A stretch of DNA of 64,000 nucleotides from an uncultured Flavobacteriaceae bacterium (GTDB taxonomy: Bacteria > Bacteroidota > Bacteroidia > Flavobacteriales > Flavobacteriaceae). The stretch spans positions 372,001-436,000 of the forward strand of contig CANMSH010000003.1 of assembly GCA_947500525.1 (NCBI GenBank), read 5' to 3'. The notes beneath the pieces were generated by a model, which saw only the letters and a list, made by a program, of their open reading frames with translations, made no database searches and was not told where the DNA came from. The translations under genes were made by a program, and so were the position numbers. Of this stretch, positions 16,941 to 27,814 are shown piece after piece; the stretch's first letter is position 1, and each line of letters opens with the position of its first letter.

Positions 16941-18286
16941 ATCGTTTTTTCTAATAGTGTTTTAGTTAATGGCTCTACCATTTCACCAATATCTCCAGCT
17001 CCTAGCATTACAATGACAGATGCATCAGATTTTGATACTTCATGAGTTAAATCAATCTTATTAATTAGTCTCTTATCCTCTAAGTCTATCTTGCTCAATA
17101 ACCAGCCAGATGTGACCCCTTCAATAGGCATCTCTCTGGCCGGATATATATCTAGCAACATTAATTCATCGAACTTGGCCAAACTCTTGGCAAAGTCATC
17201 AATAAAATCTTGAGTTCTACTGAATAAATGAGGTTGAAAAATTGCCATTATTTTTTGTGTAGGGTATAGTTCTCTCACTGCTTCGGCAACTGCATTTATT
17301 TCTGTAGGGTGGTGTGCATAATCGTCAATTAATACTAAATCATTAGTCTTAATTTTAAAGTTAAAACGTCGTTTAATTCCTTTAAACGTTTTTAAAGCTT
17401 CGGCAATGGCAGTTAGAGAAACTCCAAACTTATTTGCCATTGCCAAAGCAACTACAGTATTTAGCACATTATGTCTTCCTGATAAGTTTACTTCTATATT
17501 TTTTATGATTTCTGAAGGTGTTTTTACATCAAAAAAGTAAGTACCATCTTTAATTGCAACGTTTTGAGCTTCGTAATCAGCTCCTTCTTCAATACCATAT
17601 GTGATTCCTTCTAATGGCAATCCTTTTTTTACGAAAAGAACATCACTCACTTTATTGGCAAAATCATTAAATGATTGCTCTAGGGCATCTGGAGCGCCGT
17701 AAATATCTAAATGATCAGCATCCATTGAAGTCACACAAGCAATGTTTGGTGATAATTGAAGAAAAGATCGATCAAATTCATCGGCTTCTACAACGCTAAT
17801 ATCATCTCCTCCTAAAATTAAATTTGAATTATAATTCTCAGATATTCCACCTAAAAAAGAAGTTGCGTTGACCCCTGTTTCCTTTAAGATATGACCTAGT
17901 ATAGTTGACGTGGTTGTTTTGCCGTGAGTTCCTGCTACTGCAAAGCAAAAAGTATGCTTGGTAATCGCTCCTAAAATTTCGGCTCTTTTGAATATATCAA
18001 AATCATGACCTCTAAAATATACTAGTTGCTTATGGTCTTCTGGTATGGCAGGCGTATAGACAACAATTGAATCTTCTTTGTTTAAAAAATGACTTGGAAC
18101 TACTTGAACATTTTCATCCGTAAAAACGGAGATACCTAAATCAACCAGCCCATTTGTTACAGGAGAAATTACTTTATCGTATCCAGCTACGTTAAAATCA
18201 TTTTTATGAAAATACCTTGCAAGGGCGCTCATACCGATACCTCCGATTCCAATAAAATAGATGTTATGTATATTATTAAAATTCAC
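16937..18286 (-). CDS. murC: UDP-N-acetylmuramate--L-alanine ligase
   Basis: MurC adds L-Ala to UDP-MurNAc, the first step of the peptide stem, in the cytoplasm. The 449-residue Mur ligase has GIGGIGMSALA at the N-terminal nucleotide fold, the ATP motif AGTHGKTTTSTI near residue 120, and the HHPTEI region of the central domain. The start codon is GTG; its G is shared with the TAG stop of murG (TAGTG), a 1-nt overlap suggesting coupled translation. Confidence 0.97.
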   Translation of the reverse strand: MNFNNIHNIYFIGIGGIGMSALARYFHKNDFNVAGYDKVISPVTNGLVDLGISVFTDENVQVVPSHFLNKEDSIVVYTPAIPEDHKQLVYFRGHDFDIFKRAEILGAITKHTFCFAVAGTHGKTTTSTILGHILKETGVNATSFLGGISENYNSNLILGGDDISVVEADEFDRSFLQLSPNIACVTSMDADHLDIYGAPDALEQSFNDFANKVSDVLFVKKGLPLEGITYGIEEGADYEAQNVAIKDGTYFFDVKTPSEIIKNIEVNLSGRHNVLNTVVALAMANKFGVSLTAIAEALKTFKGIKRRFNFKIKTNDLVLIDDYAHHPTEINAVAEAVRELYPTQKIMAIFQPHLFSRTQDFIDDFAKSLAKFDELMLLDIYPAREMPIEGVTSGWLLSKIDLEDKRLINKIDLTHEVSKSDASVIVMLGAGDIGEMVEPLTKTLLEKTI

Positions 18287-19371
18287 TAGATCAACTTCTC
18301 AATTTCGTTCACAATATGATTGGTAGCATTAGGCATAGCCAACAATTTCATATTTTCACTTAATTCGGTTTGTCGTTCTTTATTCCCTATAAGATTTTCT
18401 AATTTTTCCTGAAATAATTCAAGCTCACTTTCCTTGCATAAGACGGCGGCATCTTTTGATACCACGGCCATGGCATTCTTGGTTTGATGATCTTCAGCAA
18501 CATTTGGTGAAGGAATAAAAATTACAGGCTTGCTAACAATACACAATTCAGATATCGAACTGGCTCCTGCTCTACTAATAATGATATCTGCTGCCTCATA
18601 TGCCAAATTCATAGCATTCAAAAAGGCATGTACTTGTATATTTTTTTTGTGATATTTCTTATATTCATCGATGTATAACTTACCCGTTTGCCAAATAAGT
18701 TGCACATCATTTTCTTGAAACCAGTTTAACTGATTTTCAATTAATTTATTAATTGCTCTAGCTCCTAAACTACCCCCTAAAACGAGTACTGTTCTCTTAG
18801 AACTATCTAAGCTAAAAAAATGATTTGCTTCATCAGTACTACTTCTCTTTTCTAACAAATCTTGACGCACAGGGTTTCCCGTTTTTACAATTTTCTCTTT
18901 TGGAAAGAATCGCTCCAAACCATCATAAGCTACGCAAATGGTATTGGCCTTTTTTGCCAACAACTTGTTGGTAATTCCGGGATAAGAATTTTGCTCCTGC
19001 ACTACGGTAGGAATCTTTTTCCTATTAGCCATTTGCAATGTTGGCCCAGAGGCGAAACCGCCCGTTCCTATGACAACATCTGGATTGAATTTTTTAATGA
19101 TTTTATGCGCATTCCATAAACTGCTTATGAGCTTAAAAGGAAATAGTGCGTTTTTTAATGTCAACTTTCGTTGGATTCCTGAAATCCACAACCCTTTAAT
19201 TTCATATCCCGCTTGTGGAACTTTCTCCATTTCCATTCGATCACTGGCTCCCACAAATAAAAACTTAGCAGTTGGATATCTATTTTTTAGTTCATTCGCA
19301 ATGGCAATAGCAGGATAGATATGACCTCCTGTACCTCCTCCACTAACCAATATGTTAACCGATTGCTTCAT
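18286..19371 (-). CDS. murG: UDP-GlcNAc transferase MurG (lipid II synthesis)
   Basis: MurG transfers GlcNAc to lipid I to make lipid II on the inner membrane face. The 361-residue GT-B enzyme shows the glycine-rich motif [16 protein letters not shown] at the N-terminus, GGFASGP, and the donor-site motif [14 protein letters not shown]. It overlaps ftsW by 17 nt and murC by 1 nt. Length is typical. Confidence 0.97.
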   Translation of the reverse strand: MKQSVNILVSGGGTGGHIYPAIAIANELKNRYPTAKFLFVGASDRMEMEKVPQAGYEIKGLWISGIQRKLTLKNALFPFKLISSLWNAHKIIKKFNPDVVIGTGGFASGPTLQMANRKKIPTVVQEQNSYPGITNKLLAKKANTICVAYDGLERFFPKEKIVKTGNPVRQDLLEKRSSTDEANHFFSLDSSKRTVLVLGGSLGARAINKLIENQLNWFQENDVQLIWQTGKLYIDEYKKYHKKNIQVHAFLNAMNLAYEAADIIISRAGASSISELCIVSKPVIFIPSPNVAEDHQTKNAMAVVSKDAAVLCKESELELFQEKLENLIGNKERQTELSENMKLLAMPNATNHIVNEIEKLI

Positions 19372-20551
19372 GCAGTATTTTTAAAGGATTATCTTCATCT
19401 ACTTTTTTATTGAGTTCTATCTCTCTATTGGCACTAACACTTAAAACAATACCTATTGCAAAACAGGTCATCCAAATAGAAGTCCCTCCGGCACTTATGA
19501 GTGGTAAGGGCTGCCCCGTAACTGGAAAAAGTCCTACGGCTACCGCCATATTAATAAATGCTTGAAATATGATAGGTATACCTACTCCTAAGACCAATAG
19601 TGTCCCAAATATAGTCTCTGATTTATTTGCAACAATCACCAACCTAAACAAAAGGCCTAAGTATAGAATTAGCAGTGAAAAGGCGCCTATCAATCCGAAT
19701 TCTTCAACGATAATGGCATATATAAAATCAGAAGATGATTGAGGCAAAAAGTTCTTCTGAACACTTTTTCCCGGACCTTTACCTCTAACTTCTCCTGAAG
19801 CTATGGCAATTTTAGCTTTGTCAGCTTGATAATTTGCTTCATCATCGGCCTGCCAAAAATTTTCGACTCTACTTATCCAGGTATTTATTCTACTTCCTTT
19901 GAAAGCATCTGGAAACGCTTTTGCAGTCAATAAAAACAACACGAATACGAGCACACCTATTCCAATAATTGAAGCCAAATATTTTAGTGGATATCCACCA
20001 AGAAAAGTCAGCATTAAAACGGTGGCAAAAATAATGGCTGTTGTAGAAAAATTAGCAGGTAATATAAGGATCAATACCAGAGCTACGGGTAACCACAATT
20101 GTAAAAGACTCTTTTTAAAAGTTATCACTTTGTCTCTATGTTTCGCTAAATAACGCGCTACATACATCATTACAATAACACCAGCCAATGTGGACGTTTG
20201 AAAACCAATACCAACAAACGGAATGCGTATCCATCTGCTTGCATTCACACCACTAATCGTTTTGCCTTGCATTAATGTGTATACTAGCAATACCAAAACC
20301 ACTGGAATTAACAACACTGACAAACCACTAAAATAACGGTACGGAATTTTATGTGTTGCATATATAATTACAAACCCCAAAACTAATAGCATTGCATGCT
20401 TCAATAGATGCCCTGATGTAGTACCATTTTCAACAACATATACTAAATTCGTACTAGCGCTGTAAACGGGCAAGAAGGAAAAAATTCCTAATAAAGCAAC
20501 AATGGCCCAAATGGTGCGATCACCTTTTATATTTTTGAGGATTTTTGTCAT
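19355..20551 (-). CDS. ftsW: SEDS peptidoglycan polymerase FtsW
   Basis: FtsW is the septal SEDS glycosyltransferase that works with the transpeptidase FtsI. The 398-residue protein has about ten membrane helices. The family motif near the C-terminus reads [13 protein letters not shown]. The large extracellular loop between helices 7 and 8 includes [20 protein letters not shown] with the [17 protein letters not shown] segment. It begins directly after murD. Confidence 0.96.
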   Translation of the reverse strand: MTKILKNIKGDRTIWAIVALLGIFSFLPVYSASTNLVYVVENGTTSGHLLKHAMLLVLGFVIIYATHKIPYRYFSGLSVLLIPVVLVLLVYTLMQGKTISGVNASRWIRIPFVGIGFQTSTLAGVIVMMYVARYLAKHRDKVITFKKSLLQLWLPVALVLILILPANFSTTAIIFATVLMLTFLGGYPLKYLASIIGIGVLVFVLFLLTAKAFPDAFKGSRINTWISRVENFWQADDEANYQADKAKIAIASGEVRGKGPGKSVQKNFLPQSSSDFIYAIIVEEFGLIGAFSLLILYLGLLFRLVIVANKSETIFGTLLVLGVGIPIIFQAFINMAVAVGLFPVTGQPLPLISAGGTSIWMTCFAIGIVLSVSANREIELNKKVDEDNPLKILHEAIG

Positions 20552-21883
20552 TTACAATAATCTAACTGCCGCTTTAAATTGTCTTCCTCTATCTTCGTAA
20601 TTTTCGAATAAATCAAAACTCGCACAAGCTGGTGAAAGCAATACGTTATCACCTTTACTTGCCAATTTATATGCAACTTTTACAGCTTCTTCTGCTCCTT
20701 GAGTTTCAATAATAAAATCAACAACATTATCAAAAGCCTCTTTGATTTTTTTGTTATCGACTCCTAAACAAACAATCGCCTTTACTTTTTCATGAACTAA
20801 AGGCAATAGATCGCTGTAATCATTTCCTTTATCTACACCTCCTACGATCCAGATAGTATCACTTTTCATACTGTCTAAAGCATAAAATGTGGCATTCACA
20901 TTTGTAGCTTTAGAGTCATTGATATAATGAACTCCATTTATTTTTAAAACTGGCTCTAGTCGATGTTCAACACTTTCGAAGTCTTCTAAACTTTCTCTCA
21001 ATGTTTCATTTCTAACATTTAATAGTTGGGACACCATAGACGAAGCCATGGCATTCTTAGTGTTGTGTGATCCTTGTAATGCTAATGCTTTAATACTCAT
21101 TGTAAACTTATTTGTATTGGTTTGTATTATTATGTTGTTATTTTCTTTGTATGCTCCTTTTTCTACTTTGTTATTAAGAGAAAAGGGTAATAATGTTGCT
21201 TTTGTTTTATTGTTTTTTAACCAGGTAACTATAGCCTCATCATCACCATCATAAATCAAATAATCGTCCTCTGTCTGGTTCTTCGTTATTCTAAACTTAG
21301 AATTGATGTAATTTTCATATTTGTACTCATATCTATCTAAATGATCAGGAGATATATTCGTAATTACCGCTATATGAGGAGCAAAGTCTTCAATACCATC
21401 TAGTTGAAAACTACTTAACTCGAGCACATAATTTTCATGATCTCCTTTCGCTACTTGCCAAGCAAAACTATCTCCAACGTTTCCTGCAACACCTACATCT
21501 AATTTTGCCCTTTTTAACACGTGATGTGTTAAGAGTGTTGTCGTTGTTTTACCGTTACTCCCTGTAATTCCAACTATAGTTGCGTTGGTAAATTTGCTTG
21601 CAAATTCAATTTCAGAGATTACTGGAATGCCTTTTGCTATAAGCTCTTGTACCAATTGTACCTTATCGGGAATTCCTGGGCTTTTCATTACGACATCTGC
21701 ATCAAAAATTTTCTCAACCGTATGCTTTCCTTCCTCAAAAACAATATCATTATGTAAAAGAACTTCCTTATACTTCTTACTTATCTCTCCCTTATCAGAA
21801 ACAAACACCTCATACCCTTTTTGTTTCGCTAACATTGCTGTTCCTACACCACTTTCTCCCGCTCCTAACACAGCTATTTTCAT
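20552..21883 (-). CDS. murD: UDP-MurNAc-L-Ala--D-glutamate ligase
   Basis: MurD adds D-Glu to the growing stem. The 443-residue Mur ligase has the N-terminal GAGESGVGTAMLAKQKGYEV fold, the P-loop GITGSNGKTTTTLL and the central ITNISPDHLDRYEYKYENYI segment. It lies 3 bp after mraY and immediately before ftsW. Confidence 0.97.
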   Translation of the reverse strand: MKIAVLGAGESGVGTAMLAKQKGYEVFVSDKGEISKKYKEVLLHNDIVFEEGKHTVEKIFDADVVMKSPGIPDKVQLVQELIAKGIPVISEIEFASKFTNATIVGITGSNGKTTTTLLTHHVLKRAKLDVGVAGNVGDSFAWQVAKGDHENYVLELSSFQLDGIEDFAPHIAVITNISPDHLDRYEYKYENYINSKFRITKNQTEDDYLIYDGDDEAIVTWLKNNKTKATLLPFSLNNKVEKGAYKENNNIIIQTNTNKFTMSIKALALQGSHNTKNAMASSMVSQLLNVRNETLRESLEDFESVEHRLEPVLKINGVHYINDSKATNVNATFYALDSMKSDTIWIVGGVDKGNDYSDLLPLVHEKVKAIVCLGVDNKKIKEAFDNVVDFIIETQGAEEAVKVAYKLASKGDNVLLSPACASFDLFENYEDRGRQFKAAVRLL

Positions 21884-21886
21884 TCT

Positions 21887-23122
21887 CTATCGCACCTTTA
21901 ATGTTATAATTGACAACACTGCCAGCATGATTCCTATAATCCAGAATCTGGCAACAATCTTACTTTCATGATATCCTTTCTTTTGAAAATGATGGTGCAG
22001 CGGTGACATTAAGAAAATACGTCTGCCTTCTCCATACTTTTTTCGTGTATATTTGAAATAGCTTACTTGCAGCATAACAGACAATGTTTCGGCAAAGAAA
22101 ATTCCTGCTAGAATTGGTAGTAAAAATTCTTTTCTCACCGAAATTGCAAGTACCGCTATTATACCTCCAATTGTTAAGCTTCCTGTGTCACCCATAAATA
22201 CCTGAGCTGGATATGTGTTATACCATAAAAATCCAACCAATCCACCCACAAAGGCACTAATGAAAATGGTCATTTCACCAGAGTAGGGTATGTACATGAC
22301 ATTTAAGTAATTTGAAAAAATAATATTACCCGATATCCATGCGAACACACCCAATGCGGTAACAATGATGGCTGAAGAACCAGCTGCCAAGCCGTCTATT
22401 CCATCGGTAAGATTGGCGCCATTTGAAACACCTGTTATGATAAACACAACGATGAACACGAAAATTATCCAGCTGTACTTTTTAAAATCTTCTCCTAACC
22501 AAGTCACAAATACTGAGTAATCAAACTCATTGTTTTTCACAAAAGGAATGGTAGTTTTTAATGATTTTTGTTCTTTACCAAATAGCTCAGAAACATTGGT
22601 TGTTTGTAATTCGGTTTGAACAATTTGTGTAGTTTCATTTTTCTCTTTGATCACTACTTGCGGTGAAAAATAGAGCATGCATCCTACAAAAATCCCTAAA
22701 CTGACTTGACCTAAAATTTTAAAACGACCTTTTAGACCATCTTTATCCTTCTTAAAGACTTTTATATAATCATCTAAAAAGCCTATCAAGCCCATCCATA
22801 GTGTAGTAACAAGTAATATGATGATGTATATATTATCAAGTTTAGCCACTAGAAGTACAGGCAAAATGGTGGCTAGAATAATTATAATGCCACCCATAGT
22901 AGGTGTACCTGTTTTCTCTTTTTGACCTTCTAATCCTAGATCTCGAACAGATTCTCCGATCTGCAAGCTGCGAAGTTTATCAATGATTCTTCGTCCAAAA
23001 ATGGTAGAAAACAATAACGAAAAAACGAACGCCAATGCAGATCGAAATGAGATGTATTGAAACAACCCTGCTCCGGCCAGGTCGTATTGTTTTTCTAAAA
23101 ATTCAAATAAATAATATAACAT
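21887..23122 (-). CDS. mraY: Phospho-MurNAc-pentapeptide translocase MraY
   Basis: MraY makes lipid I from UDP-MurNAc-pentapeptide and undecaprenyl phosphate. The 411-residue membrane protein carries the aspartate motifs [18 protein letters not shown] and [12 protein letters not shown] and the histidine motif [13 protein letters not shown]. It is about 50 residues longer than the E. coli enzyme. The extra sequence is a polar insertion (about residues 130-185) between membrane helices, with repeated Thr, Gln and Lys. That insertion is frequent in Bacteroidota MraY and its role is not known to me. Confidence 0.97.
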   Translation of the reverse strand: MLYYLFEFLEKQYDLAGAGLFQYISFRSALAFVFSLLFSTIFGRRIIDKLRSLQIGESVRDLGLEGQKEKTGTPTMGGIIIILATILPVLLVAKLDNIYIIILLVTTLWMGLIGFLDDYIKVFKKDKDGLKGRFKILGQVSLGIFVGCMLYFSPQVVIKEKNETTQIVQTELQTTNVSELFGKEQKSLKTTIPFVKNNEFDYSVFVTWLGEDFKKYSWIIFVFIVVFIITGVSNGANLTDGIDGLAAGSSAIIVTALGVFAWISGNIIFSNYLNVMYIPYSGEMTIFISAFVGGLVGFLWYNTYPAQVFMGDTGSLTIGGIIAVLAISVRKEFLLPILAGIFFAETLSVMLQVSYFKYTRKKYGEGRRIFLMSPLHHHFQKKGYHESKIVARFWIIGIMLAVLSIITLKVR

Positions 23123-23134
23123 AGGTTGGTGTGG

Positions 23135-24598
23135 TTACTTTTCTAATTCTTTTAAAATGGTTGTTACTATTTTATAATCATCAAAGTCGGTTTTAACTCC
23201 ATTCACCTCTTGATATGTTTCATGTCCCTTACCAGCAATAAGCACGATATCTCCCGTATCCGCTAATTGACTTGCTGTTTTTATCGCTTGCTTTCTATCT
23301 ACAATTGATAGTGTCTTCTTATAATTTTGCGGTTCTACTCCCGCTTCCATTTCGGCAATAATGGTTGCAGGATCTTCGGTTCTTGGATTATCGGATGTGA
23401 AAATTGCTTGATCCGATAATTCAGAAGCTATATGTGCCATTTTTGGTCGTTTGGTTTTGTCTCTATCTCCGCCACAACCAATTACCGTAATCACTTTTTC
23501 ATTGAAAGTTCTAATTGCATTAATAGTTTCTAGTACATTTTTCAAGGCATCTGGCGTATGCGCGTAGTCAACAATGGCAGTTATACCATTATCTGAAACC
23601 ATATATTCGAAGCGACCACTAACACTTTCTAATTCACTCAAGAGTCTTAAACTTTCTAATGTTTCTATTCCGAGCAAATCTGCAGTAGCATAAATGGCTA
23701 ATAAATTATATGCATTGAAATTGCCAATCAATCGCGTCCAAACTTCATTGTTATTAATATTTAACAACAAACCGTTCAACTGATTTTCAATAATTTTTGC
23801 TTTATAATCGGCAAGCGTTTTTAACGCATATGTAACTTTTTTTGCCTTGGTGTTTTGAAGCATCACTCCACCATTCTTATCGTCTATATTGACCAAGGCA
23901 AAAGCCGATTTAGATAAATTATCAAAGAATGATTTTTTTACATCTCTGTAATCTGCAAATGAAGCATGATAATCAAGATGATCATGAGAAAGGTTAGTGA
24001 AAATACCACCATCAAAATCGAGTCCTTCTGACCGCTTTTGATCAATACCATGCGAGCTCACCTCCATAAAACAGAACTCGACACCATTTAACACCATATC
24101 ATTTAAAAACCTATTTATGGTAATCGAATCTGGTGTTGTATGTGTTGCGGCAAACTCCTTATCATTAACGAGCACTTTCACAGTTGATAACAAGCCAACC
24201 TTATACCCTGCCTTCTTAAACAAAGTATATAGCAAACTAGCGATGGTTGTTTTACCATTGGTACCTGTCACTCCTATGAGTTTTAATTTTTTAGAAGGGT
24301 TACCGAAAAAATTCGAAGCAATAATCGCTAAGGCTTCATTCGAATTAGCAACTTGCACATAGGTTGCATTGGCATTCTTAACTTCTGGTAATTCTTGACA
24401 AATCACCACAGATGCTCCATTTGCAACAACATCATCTATATACTTATGACCATCACTTACAGTACCTTTAATCGCAACGAACAAACTATGTTGCACAATT
24501 TTTCTAGAATCGAATTCAATAGTACTGATAGTTCTATCTGTACTACCAAACACAGCATCTACAGCAACCTTATATAATATGTCTTTTAAATTTTTCAC
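23135..24598 (-). CDS. murE: UDP-MurNAc-tripeptide synthetase, meso-DAP type
   Basis: MurE adds the third stem residue. The ATP motif is GVTGTNGKTTIASLL. The substrate-selection motif reads DNPRTEDP, the form associated with meso-diaminopimelate instead of lysine, so the wall is predicted to be of meso-DAP type. The 487-residue length is usual. It lies 7 bp after ftsI and 12 bp before mraY. The next ligase, murF, is not in the cluster. Confidence 0.97.
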   Translation of the reverse strand: MKNLKDILYKVAVDAVFGSTDRTISTIEFDSRKIVQHSLFVAIKGTVSDGHKYIDDVVANGASVVICQELPEVKNANATYVQVANSNEALAIIASNFFGNPSKKLKLIGVTGTNGKTTIASLLYTLFKKAGYKVGLLSTVKVLVNDKEFAATHTTPDSITINRFLNDMVLNGVEFCFMEVSSHGIDQKRSEGLDFDGGIFTNLSHDHLDYHASFADYRDVKKSFFDNLSKSAFALVNIDDKNGGVMLQNTKAKKVTYALKTLADYKAKIIENQLNGLLLNINNNEVWTRLIGNFNAYNLLAIYATADLLGIETLESLRLLSELESVSGRFEYMVSDNGITAIVDYAHTPDALKNVLETINAIRTFNEKVITVIGCGGDRDKTKRPKMAHIASELSDQAIFTSDNPRTEDPATIIAEMEAGVEPQNYKKTLSIVDRKQAIKTASQLADTGDIVLIAGKGHETYQEVNGVKTDFDDYKIVTTILKELEK

Positions 24599-24605
24599 TA
24601 ATCTA

Positions 24606-26591
24606 TTATGACATTTTCAGCTTAATAATTTTTCCTTTTTCAATTTTTTGACCAGACTTAATGGATTGTGTTTTTACCATACCTGTACCGTCTGACTGCA
24701 CTTGCAATCCTAAAAACTCCAATAGAGCTATCGCATCCATCCCAGGCATATTCTTCACATTGGGCATTGTTACGTGTTTCTTGTTAGAGAGTTCGTTGTA
24801 CTTTTTAAAGCTCTTATCTACATTTGCATAGGCTAAGCCTGATTGACTTACCTCATCTAACAAAGGCGTATCCTTATAGATTTTTTGAGCAATTTTCTTA
24901 AAAACAGGAGCCGCAACAACGTTTCCGTAATAGCCAATTTTTTTGTTCGGCTTGTGAATGACAACGATGCATGAGTACTTAGGTTTCGTCGCAGGAAAAT
25001 ACCCTACAAAAGAAGAGATATATTGTGTTCCGCCTTTTATCCAATAATCCGTTTGACATGTACCTGTTTTACCTGCCATTGAATAATTCTCGTCATAAAT
25101 ATTCTCAGCTGTACCTCTTCTTACCACATTCTCCATCATCACCTTTAATTTGTCAATAGTAGGCTGTGAGCATATTTTTTCGTTGATAATTTCTTTATTG
25201 AATTGCTCTATTACTTTATCTTGGGTTCTCACTTCCTTAATGAATCTTGGCTTTACAAGCACGCCGTCATTTGCTATGGCATTGTAAATTGCCAACGTTT
25301 GCAAAGGAGTGAGCTGAACACCATATCCATGTGTCATCCAAGCCAAAGAAGTACCGTACCATTGTTTTTTATTTTCGGGATTTGGAATAATTGGATTTCC
25401 TTCTCCTTTAATGGGTACTTTTAGCTTTTCATCGACACCCATTTTTCGTAAGCCTTGAATAAATTTTTTGGGATTATTTCTATAATTCTCTTCAATTATT
25501 TTTACGATGCCAACATTCGAAGAAACTTCAAAGACTCTAGCAGCCGAAATTTTACCATAGCCACCTTTACGTGAATCACGCACCGTTCTATCATATACTT
25601 TAAAGGTTCCATCTTCGGTATCAATTACGTCTGCAGTATCTACTACTTTATCTTCTAAGGCAACGATCATACTCATTAATTTGAATGTTGATCCAGGCTC
25701 GTGAGATTCACCTACTGCGTAGTTTAATCGCTCGTAATATTTTCCTTCTTTATTTCTACCTAAGTTTGATATTGCTTTCACCTCACCAGTCTCAGTTTCC
25801 ATCACTACAACTGTTCCGTGATCGGCACTGTATTTTTCTAGCTGTTCTAATAAAGCATGATGCGCAATATCTTGCACATTTAAGTCTATTGTGGTATAAA
25901 TATCTTTTCCATCAATAGGCTCTACTTCATTATTATCATTTAATGGTTTCCATTGCCCTTTCGCGATTTTCTGCTTAAGCCTCTTACCATTTTTGCCTTT
26001 TAAAAATTCATGAAAATTACCTTCTATTCCAACACGCCCTCTATAGTCATCATAACCAATGTAGCGTTCGGCAATTTTCCCAATTGGATGTTCTCTAACT
26101 GTGCGTTGTTCGTTGATCAATCCACCTTTATAGGTTCCTAATTTAAAAATTGGGAATTTTCTCAATTTCTGATATTCTGTATAGCTAAGATTCTTAGCAA
26201 TTGGCAAGTATCTTAAGTTTTCTTTCCTAGCCTTTCGGATTTTGCGCTCATAATAGGCTGGCGATTGTATGCCAAACATTTTAGAAAGTGATTCACTCAA
26301 ACCTTTCAATCCTTCTTCTAAATCTTCACTTGAAACCGTTACCGGATCCATATACACATCAAACTTAGAAACAGAGGTAGCTAATAAGCTGCCATCAACC
26401 GTATACACGTTTCCTCTATTTGCCGGAATTTCAAAATCTCTTATAGTACCTTCCTCAGCCTTTTGGCGGTAAAAATTTCCTTTAACAAACTGTATATCAA
26501 TAATTTTGTAGATTATTGCTAGCGCAAACAAGAACATAAAGCCAGTAAGTATATAGAGCTTATTTAGTATGTTCTTCTTTTCTGTTGCCAA
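24606..26591 (-). CDS. ftsI: Septal transpeptidase FtsI (PBP3 type) with PASTA domain
   Basis: FtsI cross-links peptidoglycan at the septum. The 661-residue protein has one N-terminal membrane helix (about 13-32), a dimerisation region, and the transpeptidase motifs STFK (S301-K304), SSN (357-359) and KTGT (508-511). A single C-terminal PASTA-like domain (about 600-661, from VTMPNVKNMPG onwards) is present, unlike E. coli FtsI but usual in Bacteroidota. Gaps to ftsL and murE are 6 and 7 bp. Confidence 0.97.
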   Translation of the reverse strand: MATEKKNILNKLYILTGFMFLFALAIIYKIIDIQFVKGNFYRQKAEEGTIRDFEIPANRGNVYTVDGSLLATSVSKFDVYMDPVTVSSEDLEEGLKGLSESLSKMFGIQSPAYYERKIRKARKENLRYLPIAKNLSYTEYQKLRKFPIFKLGTYKGGLINEQRTVREHPIGKIAERYIGYDDYRGRVGIEGNFHEFLKGKNGKRLKQKIAKGQWKPLNDNNEVEPIDGKDIYTTIDLNVQDIAHHALLEQLEKYSADHGTVVVMETETGEVKAISNLGRNKEGKYYERLNYAVGESHEPGSTFKLMSMIVALEDKVVDTADVIDTEDGTFKVYDRTVRDSRKGGYGKISAARVFEVSSNVGIVKIIEENYRNNPKKFIQGLRKMGVDEKLKVPIKGEGNPIIPNPENKKQWYGTSLAWMTHGYGVQLTPLQTLAIYNAIANDGVLVKPRFIKEVRTQDKVIEQFNKEIINEKICSQPTIDKLKVMMENVVRRGTAENIYDENYSMAGKTGTCQTDYWIKGGTQYISSFVGYFPATKPKYSCIVVIHKPNKKIGYYGNVVAAPVFKKIAQKIYKDTPLLDEVSQSGLAYANVDKSFKKYNELSNKKHVTMPNVKNMPGMDAIALLEFLGLQVQSDGTGMVKTQSIKSGQKIEKGKIIKLKMS

Positions 26592-26597
26592 TTGTAT

Positions 26598-26918
26598 TTA
26601 TTTTATTACTTTGATTTTTTGAGGAGGATTATTAGAAACAAACAATCCTTTTTCTTCTAATTTTTTGGTAATGGAAGATTCCATTTTGAGTTTCATCAGC
26701 CCTGAGCGAGTTGCGACAAATTGAGACCGCAATTCTCTCCTCTCTTTGTTGAGCTGAGCAATTTTTTGAACTTTTTTATCTATGCTATGTGAACTTGCAA
26801 TCATTATGAGTGCCAAGACTGCTAGAAAAATTAACAGCCTCCAATTTTTTGGAGCATCTTCATCTACCAAAAACTTACCTTTTAGTACATCATAAATTTG
26901 CTGTTTCACCTTTCCCAT
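26598..26918 (-). CDS. ftsL: FtsL-like division protein
   Basis: A 106-residue bitopic protein with one membrane helix (about residues 28-44: LLIFLAVLALIMIASS) followed by a short coiled coil (KKVQKIAQLNKERRELRSQF). Size, topology and its place between rsmH and ftsI identify it as FtsL, the partner of FtsQ in the divisome. Sequence conservation is low, so context is important. Its ATG shares one base with the rsmH stop (TAATG). Confidence 0.88.
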   Translation of the reverse strand: MGKVKQQIYDVLKGKFLVDEDAPKNWRLLIFLAVLALIMIASSHSIDKKVQKIAQLNKERRELRSQFVATRSGLMKLKMESSITKKLEEKGLFVSNNPPQKIKVIK

Positions 26919-27814
26919 TATAATTTTGTTGCTACACGCAGTTTTGCGCTTCGCGCTCTGTTATTTTCTTTAATTTCCTTTGCTGATGGTATAATGAGCT
27001 TTCCTTTTTTAAAGGGAAGTTCTACGCTTCCATAGAAATCTTTTTCTGCCTCACCTTCAAACAATCCGTTTCTCATAAACCTCTTTACCAATCTATCTTC
27101 TAAAGAATGGTAGGATATAACGCTTAACTTTCCTCCCTTTTTCAACACCTCCTTAGACTGTATTAAGAATTCTTTTAGAGCCTCCAGTTCTTCATTCACT
27201 TCAATTCGAATCGCTTGAAAAATTTGAGCCAAAATCTTATGCTCTCTACTCGCAGGTAAAAATGATTTCAGTATCGTTTTCAACTCAAAGCTTGTCTTAA
27301 TAGATGCTTGATCACGTGCATTGACAATTTGCTTTGCCATTGCTCTTGCATTTCTTAACTCTCCATACAAATACAGCACATTACTCAGTTTCTCTTCTTC
27401 ATATGAATTGATCACAGTATATGCAGAAAGCGCTCCATCTTGATTCATTCTCATATCCAAATCGGCATCAAACCTTGTAGAGAATCCTCTTTCGGCAACA
27501 TCAAACTGATGTGATGACACACCCAAGTCAGCTAAAATTCCATCCACCTCTCTTATACCATAAAATCTCAAATACCTTTTTATGAATCGAAAATTTTCAT
27601 TAATCAAGACAAAACGACCATCATCAATTGTATTTTGCAAGGCATCAACATCTTGATCAAAGGCAAATAATTTCCCATTTTCTCCAAGGTGTTTCAAAAT
27701 CTCACGCGAATGCCCGCCACCGCCAAATGTTACATCAACATAAACTCCATTCGGATCTATTTCTAAACCATCAATACTTTCAAAGAGCAAAACCGGATTA
27801 TGATAACTCATCAT
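26918..27814 (-). CDS. rsmH: 16S rRNA m4C1402 methyltransferase RsmH (MraW)
   Basis: RsmH N4-methylates C1402 of 16S rRNA using S-adenosylmethionine. The 298-residue protein has the SAM motif TFGGGGHSREIL, the segment ADLGVSSHQFDVAERGFSTR and the C-terminal VISYHSLEDRLVKRFM. It overlaps mraZ by 17 nt and ftsL by 1 nt. A second ATG directly follows the first, so the start could be one codon later. Confidence 0.97.
   Translation of the reverse strand: MMSYHNPVLLFESIDGLEIDPNGVYVDVTFGGGGHSREILKHLGENGKLFAFDQDVDALQNTIDDGRFVLINENFRFIKRYLRFYGIREVDGILADLGVSSHQFDVAERGFSTRFDADLDMRMNQDGALSAYTVINSYEEEKLSNVLYLYGELRNARAMAKQIVNARDQASIKTSFELKTILKSFLPASREHKILAQIFQAIRIEVNEELEALKEFLIQSKEVLKKGGKLSVISYHSLEDRLVKRFMRNGLFEGEAEKDFYGSVELPFKKGKLIIPSAKEIKENNRARSAKLRVATKL

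Noticed and set aside
18284-18288. Suspected frameshift at the murG/murC junction
   Set aside because: The TAGTG arrangement gives a normal stop for murG and a GTG start for murC; both proteins are full length.
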